Shown: positions 21,663 through 33,258 of the stretch, piece after piece | Layout of the letters: the number at the start of each line of letters is the position of its first letter | Numbering within the stretch: the first letter of the stretch is position 1 | Source of the DNA: Forficula auricularia | Lineage: Eukaryota > Arthropoda > Insecta > Dermaptera > Forficulidae | Direction: 5' to 3' | Assembly (NCBI GenBank): GCA_024734495.1 | Contig: JALMQS010000415.1 | Span: 59,728 to 123,727, forward strand | DNA length: 64,000 nt | Program-made: the position numbers and the translations under genes | The notes under the pieces: model-generated | What the model was told of the DNA's origin: nothing | Databases searched by the model: none | Seen by the model: only the letters and a program-made list of their open reading frames with translations

Positions 21663-21792
21663 AAATTTTGCCCGGGAGCCCAGAGGCTCAGCGTTATCTC
21701 TAACGGGACTTGGTTGCTTGTCCACCAGGCGACAACTCAACGTCTTCAGTCGAGCGATTGCTTCTCCGCCGAAGACATCAGAGGCGCTAAAG
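21663..21792 (+). other. Candidate internal exon X (130 nt)
   Basis: Acceptor ...gattgcag, donor GTAAGC. With one base carried from exon A (phase 2) it reads NFAREPRGSALSLTGLGCLS, TRRQLNVFSRAIASPPKTSE and ALK without a stop, ending in phase 0, which suits exon B. A second frame is also open, so coding is not proven. G+C is well above the flanks. Confidence 0.5.
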
Positions 21793-21944
21793 GTAAGCCA
21801 TTTATTTATTAATTCAATCCTTAATCAATTCTTATTTAATTTTCTATTCAATATTGATTGATATTACACCCTGATATCTCTTCCATGCCAATATATTTAT
21901 CACTGACTTTTGAATAATCCAAGTCAATTCCAACTGAAATTATT

Positions 21945-22320
21945 GAAATGATTAATGTAAAGATTTAAGCATCTTTTTTGAGTTTCTTTTTTTGAAAAAA
22001 GATGGAATTTTTCAAAAATCAACCAATTATATAATATTGAAAAGTGAATTTATTTTATTTAGGAACAAATCAAAGATTTTAGTAGAAATATTTTTACATT
22101 GCATATCAGAGGGTTTCGTCCCTTGGGAAACGAAAGGGGACGAAACCCTCTGATATGCAATGTAAAAATATTTCTACTAAAATCTTTGATTTGTTCCTAA
22201 ATAAAAATAAATTCACTTTTCAATATTCATATAATTGGTTGATTTTTGAAAAAATTCCATCTTTTTTCAAAAAAAGAAACTCAAAAAGATGCTTAAATCT
22301 TTACATTAATCATTTAAATA
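21945..22320. repeat. Large palindrome, arms about 180 bp
   Basis: The left arm (about 21945-22125) and right arm (about 22140-22320) are near-exact inverses apart from small indels, centred on cccttgggaaacgaaagggg. Part of the arm (gacgaaaccctctgatatgc) recurs at 22505, and a diverged piece lies near 55260-55300. The 67-aa frame at 22155 reads through the right arm and is not a gene. Confidence 0.85.
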
Positions 22321-22717
22321 TAGGAACCGACACTGAAAACTTTTTCAGTTTAGCCTGATTTTTTACTATTCCATTCGAGTTGAAAGGAGTGAAAAATTTG
22401 TAGCTTTATTTCTTATATATGTTGCATATCGGAGAGAGATTTGTCTTAAGGGTTTGGCTAACAGCCCGGCAAGCTTAGTTAGCGCTTGGGTTCGTTTCCC
22501 AAGGGACGAAACCCTCTGATATGCAATGTAAAAATATTTATACTAAAATCTTTGATTTGTTCCTAAATAAAAATGAAATTATTTAGTTTATAAATTCAGT
22601 TGGTTAATGTCCGACATGTCCGTTAATGTGACATGTGGCATATCATGTATAGTTGTATTTTGAAATATGCATTAATTTAATTTTCCCAATCTATTTTTCT
22701 TGTACTTTTGTTTTTCA

Positions 22718-22755
22718 GCACTTGATAAAGTCCGGAAACGGACGAAACGTTGTGC
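22718..22755 (+). ncRNA. Hammerhead-like motif, variant core
   Basis: Stem I GCAC/GTGC, stem II GTCCG/CGGAC capped by GAAA, then GAAACGTT. The first core box reads TTGATAA rather than CTGATGA, so it may be a decayed copy or a variant. The self-complementary AACGTT resembles the minimal stem III of the others. Confidence 0.4.
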
Positions 22756-22984
22756 AAAAATTAATAAAATATAAAATTTGTTCAAAACACCTATTAATTT
22801 GTTAATTTTATTATTTAGTTTGTTTCTTTCTTAACCATTCTATCTTCATCTCTCTCATTACATTTATAATAAATCTAATTTTGTTAAATGACATTTTTAA
22901 ATTAATTTAGAAAATTAAAATTATATTATTTTCAAACTAAAAAAAAACAAAACAAAAACAAAACAAGAAAACTGAAATATTCCA

Positions 22985-23760
22985 TAAAATTAACCAATAA
23001 TAAAAAAGAGAGTTATTATTTTTTTCGGAGGACAAAATTGGGGTGTTTTCAAAAAATACTACTATCAATATAAGTCTCAGACCTTTTTAATGAAGAGGAA
23101 ATTTCGCACGGCAATATACGACCTTATGAATTTGACTTTTCAAACATTAATCGAAGAAAGATAAAATTCCTAATAAAATTTACTCAAATTTAAAGGGGAA
23201 GGGGGGGGGGGTCTTTCGTAAATGATAAATTATTTTATTAAATGTTAAATATAGGTCCAGGTGTATGGTAAAGTCATGTAGATGGCCACATCATCTTATT
23301 ATTATTATTATTCTTTTTAACTAAAGTGAAAAATATTTTTTTAATTATAAAATTATCCTTTAATGATGGAATTTTTTTGAGGTCTTTTGAACAGGGTAGG
23401 TCAAGATAAAATTATCTTCAAGAAACCTTCTATATATAAAATTGATCTGTTCAATTATTTGGAAGATAGAACTGGTTTGAGAGTTTATTTTTTAAAGCAG
23501 ACTTAGTTATAAGAAGGTTCCCTAATAAATTTTCAGGGAAATCTGAGAGATTCAAATTTTATCTTATTTTTAGCTATTCAAATTTGAATTAGTATTGTTG
23601 TAAAGGTCGACAATGCTGGCGAGGGCGCAGCAGCTCCTCTCGTTTTAATAATGCATCTAATATGACTTATTATTCATTTTTCCTTTGATCACATTATATT
23701 TGTGCATATATATTTCATCTTTTATTAATAAAATCTATTAATTATAACACAATTATCAAT
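22985..23760 (+). repeat. HINE-2 3' half plus flank, further copy
   Basis: It matches the 19800-21330 units, including gtatggtaaagtcatgtaga, ggccacatca and the tcgacaatgctggcgaggg block. A short extra segment near 23350-23410 repeats aaaattatc. Confidence 0.6.
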
Positions 23761-23869
23761 TATACTGCCCAACAATGAAAATGCTTCGGGCTCAAAAATA
23801 GCTGATTCTTATGTATTTTCACCTGCTGAATTCAAAAATCACCATAAAGATTACCGATTATCTCTTGTT

Positions 23870-24240
23870 TTTGGAGATATAATCGATCAAAACGGTGAAA
23901 AAGACCATTTTGACCTATTTTCGAGCTCCGTTAGATATTAAACAACAATATTTGAGATCACAATATTTTGTTGAACTAATAGAAAACAGCTTCCTCTTGG
24001 ATTTACAAATTACCACTTGTTTGTAGCTCAATTAGAACTCGAGTTATAACTAAAAAACTAAAACTACGTGATTATAAAGGATAATAAACATTAATAAAGT
24101 AAAGGGAGTGTAGTTTCAGAGTGAATGAAATAAAACTCAAAGAGGTGTATACAATCTCAATATATTTCGGATTATTAGTCCATCATCAGGAGTTTACAGG
24201 TTAAAAACTAATCTGTAAATTCCTGATGGACTAATAACAC
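23870..24240. repeat. Partial FB1 with hammerhead-bearing insertion
   Basis: Bases 23880-24080 match FB1 (gaaaaagaccattttgacct). From about 24085 a small palindromic insertion follows, whose arms meet near 24205 (attagtccatcatcaggag against cctgatggactaat). It is truncated on the right. Confidence 0.6.
24156..24192 (-). ncRNA. Hammerhead ribozyme motif
   Basis: On the minus strand: stem I CTC/GAG, core CTGATGA, stem II GGA/TCC with loop CTAATAA, GAAA, then TATATT. It closely resembles 7632-7670 (family B). The inverse partner at 24218-24232 is broken after CTGATGGA. Confidence 0.6.
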
Positions 24241-25231
24241 TGGGCAACAAAAAAGAGGCAAGCTAAAAAACGACGATCTGATGAAGGCACCACATAAATC
24301 TCTTCAGACACGACCATCTGTCAAGTATTATTCCAGCAATGTAGAACTCATAGAATGTAACTACAATTTGTAAAAAAATAAAATGCACTTTCAATGTTGT
24401 TAGCATATGTAATTAAAATATATCTTTTTCTCTTGATCCGCCACCTACTGTATTTCACAGAAACTAGAGCTAAGAAAAAATTTTCATTGTCATATTCGTT
24501 TTTCTCAACCCAAAATTGGTAGGAATTGACTCATCAAGTGCTCGAAGCATTTAAAAATTATTTTTTTGTTGCCCAGATTATTTAAAGATATTAATCTTTG
24601 TGGATTACTATATTACCGAGGATTAATAAATCTTCAAATCAATTAACTGATGTAAGTAACAAAAAAATCTTTTTACTCTGATTTAGAATATTAAGAATTT
24701 ACATTTACATATAAATAAATCAGAGAGTATTGGCTTTACTTAAAAAAAGTTAATTCAATTATAAGTTAATCTCTAATAAATGCCCCTGAATAATATTTAT
24801 CTTAACAAAAGCACATGTTTAAAAAATTGCCAAGTCCTCAATTGATAATAATAATATAAAAAATATGATTTAATGCCCATTTCAAGCTATTTTTGGTCTA
24901 TTTTAGAAAGATTACGGTGGAGTAGGGGGCAAATTATTTTTTTAATGGTCTTCGGGAACTATAGCACATTTTGGGCATTGGGTGTTCGTGTGTGTGTGTG
25001 TGTGTGGAAGTATGTGCAGATTAGTGTAGGGATCAGATTATAGCCGGTAAAATATTTGTAGTAGGGGGCAAGATCCTCCCCCTAAAAACCCCAAAACATG
25101 CTTCAAATTTTAAAAGAAAATTATTTTTAAACTAATAATATCATCTTTAGTTTGTTTGCTTCATAGATTCACTAGACTTATAAAAAAATAAATATTTTTT
25201 CTTGCTAATCCTATTACTATTTTTTTTTCAG

Positions 25232-25321
25232 GAAAATGAACGAGAATTCTGTACCAGGGAAGAACTTGTGTCGAGTGTAATCGCCAAACCGTCGTCTCGA
25301 CCAGCGTCTCTACCTACCAAC
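25232..25321 (+). other. Candidate internal exon B (90 nt), duplicate of A
   Basis: Preceded by ttttttttcag and followed by GTAAGT. It reads ENEREFCTREELVSSVIAKP and SSRPASLPTN in frame 0 over 30 codons with no stop. It is near-identical to exon A over the first 60 bases, and upstream intron sequence (atattttttctt-gctaatcctattact) is also shared, so exon and flank were duplicated together. Confidence 0.55.
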
Positions 25322-26172
25322 GTAAGTTATTTTCTATTTAATTTATATTTTTATATGTTTAAATAGATTTAATTACATGGTACCTCTGGCAGACAGACTA
25401 ATCTTAGCTTGTCTGAATCGTGGAGAAAAATGATTTCTAACAATGATTGTTTTCCACTCTGTGTCTAGATAGACACGATACCCAAAGTCTGTCAAAATGT
25501 TTGTATTTTCAATGCAGATTCCTGATTAGATTTGACGATTAATTTTTTGTTCGAAAATTTAGAAAATATATATTTTTTGAATGAATACTTTAAGCAATTG
25601 TTATGATAAAAGTATTAACGCTAAAATGTTTTTTAATCTCATTTTATTAATTAATTAGTTTATTTATTTTAACCCCCACTAACATTTAATTACAAAGATT
25701 AGAAATATTAAAATTAGTAAATTGTCCCTATGTTGAATGAGGAATATTGGATTGAATGGGGGATGGACACTGAGGGAGTGATCATCAACCAATCGACTTG
25801 ATTGGGGAATAATGGAATTGAAATAATTATCGGAAAAGAGGTTTTTATCTAATTAGATTTTTCCTCTTATTAAAAACAAGGACTAAAGATGAATAAGGAC
25901 ACTCGATGGTGGAGAAGTAATCTCCGGAATCGATGAAAAAATACAATGTATACATTAATTAATGTAAAATAATTGGTTTAATAAATTTGTCCCTATGTTA
26001 AAATAATTAAATTTTTGATATTTTATTATATTTTAATTTATTAATTTGATAGCTCTAATCGTTAGTTCACTTTTCCAAAAACAATTATTTGCGGAGAGTG
26101 TACCGAGATTGTTTTTAATTGAATATATATTTTACTAATAAGTTATTTACAGATCCTAATACTATTTTTCAG

Positions 26173-26255
26173 TGGAATAAACGAGGGTTCTCTACCAAGG
26201 AAGTACTTGTGCCGAGTGTAACATCAAGGCGTCTCCTCGTCCGGTTTCTACCAAT
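26173..26255 (+). other. Candidate internal exon C (83 nt), diverged duplicate
   Basis: Acceptor tatttttcag, donor GTAAGT. It reads WNKRGFSTKEVLVPSVTSRR and LLVRFLP in the same frame as A and B, ending in phase 2. Frame conservation despite many base changes supports coding, but this is judged from one copy only. Confidence 0.5.
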
Positions 26256-26286
26256 GTAAGTTCCAGTTTTTATCTAATTGCTATTC

Positions 26287-26391
26287 TTATCCCAGGTAAC
26301 CACAATATCCTAAGAATATTCTAAGGATATTCTAAGGACATTTAAATCTTCTTAGAATATTCTGAGGATATTGTGTGTTACCTGGGATAAT
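26287..26391. repeat. Small hairpin MITE
   Basis: Ends atcccaggtaacc and ...gttacctgggat are inverse, and the arms (catcctaagaatattct type) continue to a centre near 26340. It lies 30 bases after exon C, inside the inferred intron. Confidence 0.7.
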
Positions 26392-26589
26392 ATGATAGAT
26401 TTAATTTCTTGGAACGCCTGGCAGATAGGCTTATTTTAGTTTGTTTTTATAAATTAATGAAACGTGAAAATATCCTTTATTTTTTTTGTCAGTGTGTATG
26501 TTTTAGTGTAAAAATGTTTGTATTTTCAATTCAGAGAACTGATTAGATTTTGGACTTTCTAGCTTCAGACCTTCATGTTCAAAAATGCT

Positions 26590-27605
26590 GAAAATATATG
26601 GGGCGTTCCAAATTGCCAAATTGGACGGTTTGAAAATTTTTAATTTTTGATTTCCTTCATATTTTGACATTTTTTAGTACTCATCAAAAACTTCATTCCT
26701 GGTAAATTTTGGAAATTTTTTTGACCATCGTTTGAAAAGATTAGAATTTCGGATTTTCTTTTATAACTTCTACAAAAATGTTCTAAATAGAATTTTTTTT
26801 TAATTTTTGTTATTTAACATACATTTTAGAAAAAAATACTAAAAAACTATTTAAAGTGTTTTTATTTTTTTATTTTGAGTTTGAAAATTTTAATCTTATT
26901 TTTGAAACTGTATGTATTCTTGGATTTTTTGATAATTTTTTATTTTAAACTTCTGTTCATTCTACAAATTTTAAGACCGGGTTGATAGAGCTCCTATGAT
27001 AATTACTATTTTTTTTTTGGATTTTTTAAAATTTCGAAAAAAATTTATACGCTATTAACCATTATTAAAACCACATTTTGGTATTGAGTTCTCTTTTTTT
27101 ACTCATTTTGAATTGATTTTTATCATTTACAGGTGTTTACAATAAATAATTAGTATTTTAGTTTGTTGAAAGAAAATCAAAATCAAAAATCGAAAATCGA
27201 TAATAATAATAATTATAATAGGCCCACTATCAACCCAGTCTTATAATTTGTAGAATGAATAGAAGTTTAAAATAAAAAATTATCAAAAAATCGAAGAGTA
27301 CATACAGTTTCAAAAACAAGATTAAAATTTTCAAACTTAAAAATAGCATGTAAAAATATTTTATATAATTTTTTTGTATTTTTTTCTAAAAAGTATATAA
27401 AAAAACAAAAATTAGAATTTGGATCATTTTTGAAGAAGTTATGAGCGAAAAACCGAAATTCAATATCTTTTAAACCGAATATCAAAAAAAATTTCCAACT
27501 TTAGCAGGAAGAGTTTTTTGATGGTTACTAAAAAATGAACGAAATCAAAAATTTTAATTTTTCAAACCGTCCAATTTGGCGTGAAATGATGCTTCATATA
27601 TTTTT
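26590..27605. repeat. Foldback element FB2, copy 1
   Basis: The left end (ccaaattggacggtttgaaa) and right end (ttcaaaccgtccaatttgg) are inverse, with arms of about 480 bp meeting near 27090-27130. A second copy is at 35940-36720. The 72-aa minus-strand frame inside is not conserved. Confidence 0.8.
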
Positions 27606-28404
27606 ACTTTATCCAATGCAAAGCATGGGTAAAGTATTGTAATCGCTCTCGGGGCAAGCGTGGCTTCAAAGGGTCCTCAGGTAAAGACTACGGAACCCAT
27701 GGACTCAATTAAAGTCACAAATTGTAGTATTCAATTAGGTTGAATTTTAGCACGTGACGGTTTTGCCAAAAATTACAAGGGGTCTCGTCGAGAGGCCAAA
27801 AAGTGCGATTTTTTCATTTAGTGCGTGCGGATGGATGGATGGATGTATGGATGGATGGATGTATGTATGAATGGATGTATGTTATCGCTTTTTTGGGCTT
27901 GAGTTGTTTACCAAAAAAGAATTTAGTCTTTTTGATTTTAAGTTGATTCTTCTACATTTTCAGTAGAGCTTGCCATTAATAGTCAAAACATCAAAAATGG
28001 AATTCAATAAGGTTATTCCTCTAGTATTAGATAAGAATCGATCGTTATTTTTGATTTTAAGTCGATTCCTCCATGTCTTCAGCAATGGTTACCAATAATA
28101 ATCGAAACGTCAAATACCTAATGTAGAATTGTTATTCCTCAAGTATTAGATGAGAATCAATCGCTATTTTTGTTTTAAAATCGATTCCTCTATGTCTTCA
28201 GCAATGGTTACAATAATAACCGAAATGTCAAAAATCCAATGTAGAATGGTTATTCCTCGACTCTTAAATGAGAATTATTTTTGAATTAATGTCAATATGA
28301 ACTACAAATTGCAAGTGATATCTGATTAATAATAAAGGAACAAACATATTAATATTTCAAATGAATTTGGATAAAGTTTAGTAACGATCCGTTGCAGTTT
28401 ATTT
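27606..28404 (+). mobile_element. HINE-1b with internal 119-bp-type repeats
   Basis: It starts ACTTTATCCAATGCAAAGCA and ends with the GCAACG-like hairpin (here gtaacgatccgttgc) and AGTTTAT. A ggat/gtat microsatellite lies at 27832-27886. From 27900 to 28270 there are about three inverse-oriented units of the 119-bp repeat seen at 61583-62534. The insertion site is a T run; the uninterrupted site is visible at about 35930 (inverse), which gives both ends. Confidence 0.7.
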
Positions 28405-28831
28405 TGATTAGATTTATTGATATTTTAAGCCGTTGTATCGATACAAGCATAAACTCGTAAATACGAGCTTTTTAATTTCATTTTAATAATTAATTATTAA
28501 AACCCTCTAATAATTAATTACAAAGTTTATTATATATTCCTAATTACCGAAAAAATCATTTCCTAAATATAAACATGATTTAGTAAATAAATATAACCCA
28601 CAATGTGTATTTAAGCTCAAATACTCTACCGAGTATGTGAGTGCGAGTGAGAGAGATAGAGATTAATCCACCCTCTTTTTCTTTCTCAACGTGTTAGTGA
28701 ATTATATATATTTCTATATAATATAATATTTAATTCGTTGATACAATTTGATGGCTGTATATGTATATAATTAAGTAATGGAGAGGATTCAGCCAATGGG
28801 TAGCCTCTGCTGAATAAAAAACTCTCAATTA

Positions 28832-28879
28832 TAGAAAACGTTTCAGCTTTTAATTAAATAATGCCATCATCAGTTCCTA
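28832..28879 (-). ncRNA. Hammerhead motif, left arm (slightly damaged)
   Basis: On the minus strand: core CTGATGA, stem II starting GGC but closing with GC-T, GAAACGTT. One stem II pair is lost compared with the right-arm copy at 29805-29852. Confidence 0.55.
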
Positions 28880-28962
28880 AGAGAGTATTTGTACTTGAGA
28901 CGTTGCGCATATCAAGTGAGAGCACACCAAGATTTATGTACCATTTTGTAATTCATATAATT

Positions 28963-29000
28963 AACCGACTTCAAAAAGGAGGAGGTTCTCTATTCGATTG

Positions 29001-29033
<33 letters not shown>

Positions 29034-29716
29034 TGCCTATGTTACCTCATATCTCCGCCAATTGTCAACCGATTTTGAAAATTTTTTTTGCATTGGGTCC
29101 AGTCTAGCTTCCGATTGGTCCCATTTTTTTCGATTTTTTTTCATAGGTATTAGACCTTTTTTATTAGGTTTGTTTAGGTTTGTTTAGACCTAACCTCTTT
29201 GTTTATGAACCGATTTCGATGGTTCTTTTTTATCCGAAAGGGGGTGTCTTAGGGATGGTGTCATATTAATTTGGTCAAGTTCTGATGATATAATCACTAT
29301 TAATAACATCACTAAAGAGAAAAATAAAAATTTTTAAGAAAAAATAAAAACCGACTTCAAAAAATTAAGTGCAACAAATATAAAAATACACTAAAAGGTA
29401 TAAAATAATTATTATCTTATTTAGTTACAACTAAACGACGAAATATTAACACGAAATTACTTTTTAAAGTCGGTGCCAAACAAACTATACCTATAAGCGA
29501 GCGTACCCGCCAAACGTACTAAGTAAGATCCGTCGAGTGCGATTCATAAAAGGTATATGTTTGGCACCGACTTCAAAAAGTAATTTCGTGTTAATATTTC
29601 GTCGTTAGTTGTAACTAAATAAGATAATAATTATTTTATACCTTTTAGTGTATTTTTATATTTGTTGCACTTAATTTTTGAAGTCGGTTTTTATTTTTTC
29701 TTAAAAATTTTTATTT
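28963..29716 (-). mobile_element. CCGACTTC retroposon, copy 2 (flipped loop)
   Basis: It is on the opposite strand to copy 1: aaccgacttc at the left is its 3' end, and the hairpin at 29330-29710 is the 5' end. The loop between the two gtgccaaac/gtttggcac boxes is inverted relative to the arms compared with the other three copies. The T run at 29006-29032 is the A run of the sense strand. Confidence 0.7.
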
Positions 29717-29804
29717 TGTATATATTATGATAAAATCCACAACAACTCTGCCTGCGGACAATTTATTTATAAAATTAATTGTGTCTTAGCGACAAATACT
29801 CTCT

Positions 29805-29852
29805 TAGGAACTGATGATGGCATTATTTAATTAAAGCCGAAACGTTTTCTAT
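29805..29852 (+). ncRNA. Hammerhead ribozyme motif, right arm
   Basis: Core CTGATGA, stem II GGC/GCC with a long AT loop, GAAA, then CGTT. The stem I partners (taggaa and ttttcta) pair only partly. The core is intact. Confidence 0.65.
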
Positions 29853-29933
29853 AATTGGGAGTTTTTTATTCAGCAGAGGCTACCCCTTGGCTGAATCCCT
29901 CTCCATTACTTAATTATAATATTTAATTCATTG

Positions 29934-30454
29934 CTGGGGGGGGGGGGTGACGTCAGAGCTTCTTGATACCTGTCTGGACAAGTTCGGGGCGGCCTACTCG
30001 GCTTGCACTTAGTTCAGAGGGAAACGTCCAAACGTCCTAATGCACCTATTTAATTAGTGAATTATTTCGCCTTATAATTCATCTTTTTCACCGTTAATTA
30101 ACAGGTTAGTTTATTATATTAAAAATATAGAAATAAATAAAATCAGTAACATTTATATATTGTTCATTTAGGTGATAAAACTATTTGAATCTCTCGTTTA
30201 AAAATTCATTTTTTTGAGAATTCTCTCTCTCTCATATAATATAAGTGATTTTGAATTATTTCAATTGAAATGTTGGAAATTAATAAATATTTAGAACGTT
30301 CGTAAACGTCGTCAGATATTAATTAAGGGATGGTTGAGAAATTCATCAGCTTAAATAGGTTATAAGTTTGTCTGATTCTTGATAACGTTTTGACTTAAAA
30401 AAAAACTTATTTTAATATTATACTTCATATACTAGTATAAATACATTATGGCCG
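29934..30454 (+). other. Possible promoter-like island, otherwise empty
   Basis: A poly-G run (29937-29947) precedes TGACGTCA, a perfect CRE palindrome (29947-29954), then a GC-rich stretch to about 30035 and a donor-like cag-GTTAGT at 30104. This could be a first exon for exon E downstream, but nothing else supports it. From 30110 to 30450 no feature is seen. Confidence 0.25.
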
Positions 30455-31060
30455 CCCTTATTTTGGGTATTTTAGAATTTTTATCTTTCCAGGGGGTCAT
30501 ATGTTTCAAAATAAATTATAAAAAAATCTTCCTAGTTTCAAGTCTCTATCTCAATTTTAACCTGTGCCTCACAGATGCAAGTTTCGCATCTAAATAACAT
30601 GAGTTTTTTGGCATTAAACAATCAATTTTTATTCCGGCCAAAGTAATGGTTCAAAAAATTTGAAATTCTGTATACTTTATCAGCATATACCGGCTATTCT
30701 TCGGAATTTTTACAGATTTTTAGCTATTATAATTTTGGAGTTACAATGTAGATAAAATGCAACTAAATCTTAGCGTTAGTAAGTTATAGACCCCAAAATT
30801 ATAATAGCTAAAAATCTGTAAAAATTCTCGGGATAGCTACTATTATAAGGATAAAGTGTATAGAGTTTCAATTGTTTTGAACCATTACTTTATTGGAATA
30901 AAAAATTATCGTTTAATGCAAAAACCCTCTGTTATTTATATTTACATCGGTGTCGGCACAGGTTAAAATTGAGATAGGGTCTTGAAACTTGCGGGATATT
31001 TTCTTTTATTTATTTCAAACTATATGAGCCTCTGGGAGCATAAAAATTCGAAAATATATA
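30455..31060. repeat. Foldback element FB3, copy 1
   Basis: The arms are inverse (ttattttgggtattttagaa at the left; the right arm ends near 31060) and meet around 30750, with paired blocks such as ctaaaaatctgtaaaaattc. The second copy (37040-37190 plus 42544-43005) is split by the nest of insertions. Confidence 0.75.
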
Positions 31061-32387
31061 GAATTATATATGGTACGTATATATAAATGCATTTATCTAC
31101 TCTTATTAAACGAGCAAAAATTGTATATTTATTTATATATTTATTTATATCTTAGTTCTATTTTGAAAACGGCTCTACCGATTTTGATGAAATTCACGGC
31201 TTAGGGGGTTTTTGGCATGGCAATTCGATCTGTCACGGTCTCATCTTTGACAAAATTGTTTTCGATGGGTTTTTCCTAATCAAATTAATTATTCTCATGT
31301 AGACAGATCCAAATCTTGGAGTTTACAAAAAGGTTTCTCTTTTGTTTACTTTTGTACCCAGACAAACAATAGGTCGGGTTAATTCATTGTTCTCAAAAAC
31401 CTTAAAGAACTATTGTGATTGTGGATTTTAACATATTTTGTTCTCCCCTAACTATTAATAAACGTTTTATAATTGTTTTTATAAGGAACATTATTTATTT
31501 AATAGAATAAAAAATAATGAAGAATTTATTTAAAATTATATTTCGCATAGCCAGGTCTCAATTTTCTGAAAAAACAACACATTTTGATAGGTTTTATTTA
31601 TTATTAATTGGATGAATAAAAATGAATCATGTGCTTGAATCAAAACAGGTGCAGGAGGTGGGGGTGCAGTGGTGGGGGACCCGGAGGTAGTGCGAGGTTT
31701 CGGGGTGGAGTAGATCGGGGTGGAGATGGGGGGAGGGGGTGACATTTTGATCAGAATTTTTAAATTAAAAATAATATTAAAATAAAGCTTTTAACTAAAG
31801 GAAGAAGTTACCGAGCATCGCTCGGTGCCTCCAGGTACTTATTCATTAAGTGCATATCGATGAAGGACTGGACTGGTCTAGCCTCCCCTCCACCCCTGGG
31901 AGACCCCCGCTGCTCCCTCCCCTCCCCGCTTGACCGCTCACGCCTGAGGAAGCTAATTAGTATCCGGCGCCTCCGACTCGACTCCTCATCTTAAATAGTG
32001 ACGCTCCACATAATTTCATCCCTTTATTGCAATAAAATTTAGTTTTACTATTAAGTGTTATATTTTTGAATTTGTTATTGAAAGAGGAGTCGATTGACTG
32101 AAAATCAATCAAATTAAATGGTAACCTATCCTAATTTTTAAACATTTCTCTTTAGGGTCATAAAACAAATTGAAATTGACTCCATGGGCTTGTTACTTTT
32201 TATTAAATCTCTTGCCCCAGCCCTTTCTCTGAAAAAAATTGATCTAATTCCCACCCATGTCAATCAATTGACTCAATAAAAATTAAATAATCCTGTCTAT
32301 TAGAGCTTATTTTAAGATGCTGATTAGTTAACCACCTGAATTATATATTTTCAGTTTCAAAATACTAATTTTAGTTTTATTTTCCAG
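31061..32387. other. Repeat-like stretch with GC-rich patch
   Basis: Around 31150-31220 (cggctctaccgattttgatg) the sequence resembles motifs common in arthropod interspersed repeats. A G-rich segment lies at 31650-31740 and a C-rich one at 31880-31980. The palindrome ccgagcatcgctcgg is at 31812. Small ORFs here have biased, repeat-like composition. No gene supported. Confidence 0.35.
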
Positions 32388-32546
32388 ACCTAGAAATCAC
32401 TAATTCACCATGGGAAGCTGTATCTTCCAGACCAAGTAGTCACCAATTCACCATGGGAAACTGTATCTTGCAGTCTAAGAAATCACCAATTCATCATGGG
32501 AGGCTGTATCCTGTGATCATCTTTGCTTCTTCGAGCATCTCTTCAT
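32388..32546 (+). other. Candidate exon E with three tandem MGxC starts (159 nt)
   Basis: Acceptor ttttattttccag, donor GTAAGT. The exon holds three tandem 41-44 bp units, each with caccATGGGA or catcATGGGA, a strong start context. They read MGSCIFQTK-stop, MGNCILQSKKSPIHHGRLYP (open to the donor) and MGGCIL-stop. MGxC is a typical N-myristoylation plus palmitoylation start. Alternatively, with exon C's phase, the exon adds IPRNH and a stop at 32401-32403, making it a terminal coding exon. Which is right cannot be decided here. Confidence 0.45.
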
Positions 32547-33258
32547 GTAAGTTTCTATCTAATATATTATTTTATAACAATTTTGAAGCTCTTATTTAGA
32601 TTTAAAGCATTTATTTTTGTCTTGATATTTGCAAATTTCGACTCTATATGCTAAGCCTAATAGCAAAGGCTAAACTTGTATTCAATTTTTAATAGATAAT
32701 CAATTAAGCTGTTATTCTTAGTCGAAAACTCCATTCGTTCTTAAAATCTAAAAAAATTTACACTCGATATACAAATTTAAACAGATGAGCATTTAAGTTA
32801 TTAGTTTTCAATTTCTATTAGTTTTATTCCTTATACATTTTACAGTTATAAATTTATTTAAGTATTAGTATGTGATGAGATGGATTCAATGCTTAAGCTT
32901 TCTTTCTTATTAGATTTGATTAAATTTTAATTTATTGTAATTCTGTGTTAATATTAGTGGATTGATAATAAAATAGAATAGATTCTCGACAATTGGTATG
33001 GATTCGTCTAGGAGTGGCCAATCCATGCATTTCACAGCTTCTTATTTAATTGCATTTATTCTCATTCTCAATCAAACTCCAATTGAATTGCAATTTCGGG
33101 AATTTCTTTCTTTGAATTATAAAAATCCAAATATTAATATTTTATTTTATCAAAATAATTCTCTTTCGATAAATTTAATTTACTCGTGAATATTTTTATA
33201 CAAAACAAGTCAGTTCTTGTTCTATTTCGATAAATTAAATACATATGTATAATATAAA
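32547..33258. other. AT-rich stretch without recognised gene
   Basis: Probably intron or intergenic sequence following exon E. A 63-aa frame at 32998-33189 has no domain or splice support. Confidence 0.4.

Larger units (their letters stand above)
28741..29915. mobile_element. Palindromic Penelope-like element, family D, with retroposon inside
   Basis: An 18-bp direct repeat, ataatatttaattcgttg, lies at 28723-28740 and 29916-29933 (one mismatch). The arms (about 28770-28930 and 29780-29910) are inverse. Each contains a hammerhead motif, the right one intact. The centre is occupied by CCGACTTC retroposon copy 2. No Penelope protein remains. Confidence 0.8.

Noticed and set aside
22155..22358. 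67-aa ORF
   Set aside because: It reads through one arm of a palindrome and shows no protein features.
27267..27485. 72-aa minus-strand ORF in FB2
   Set aside because: The matching region at 36540-36720 is not open in the same way; AT-rich foldback sequence.
29947..29954. CRE palindrome TGACGTCA as a gene promoter
   Set aside because: One 8-bp site next to a poly-G run, with no supported first exon; kept only as a low-confidence remark.
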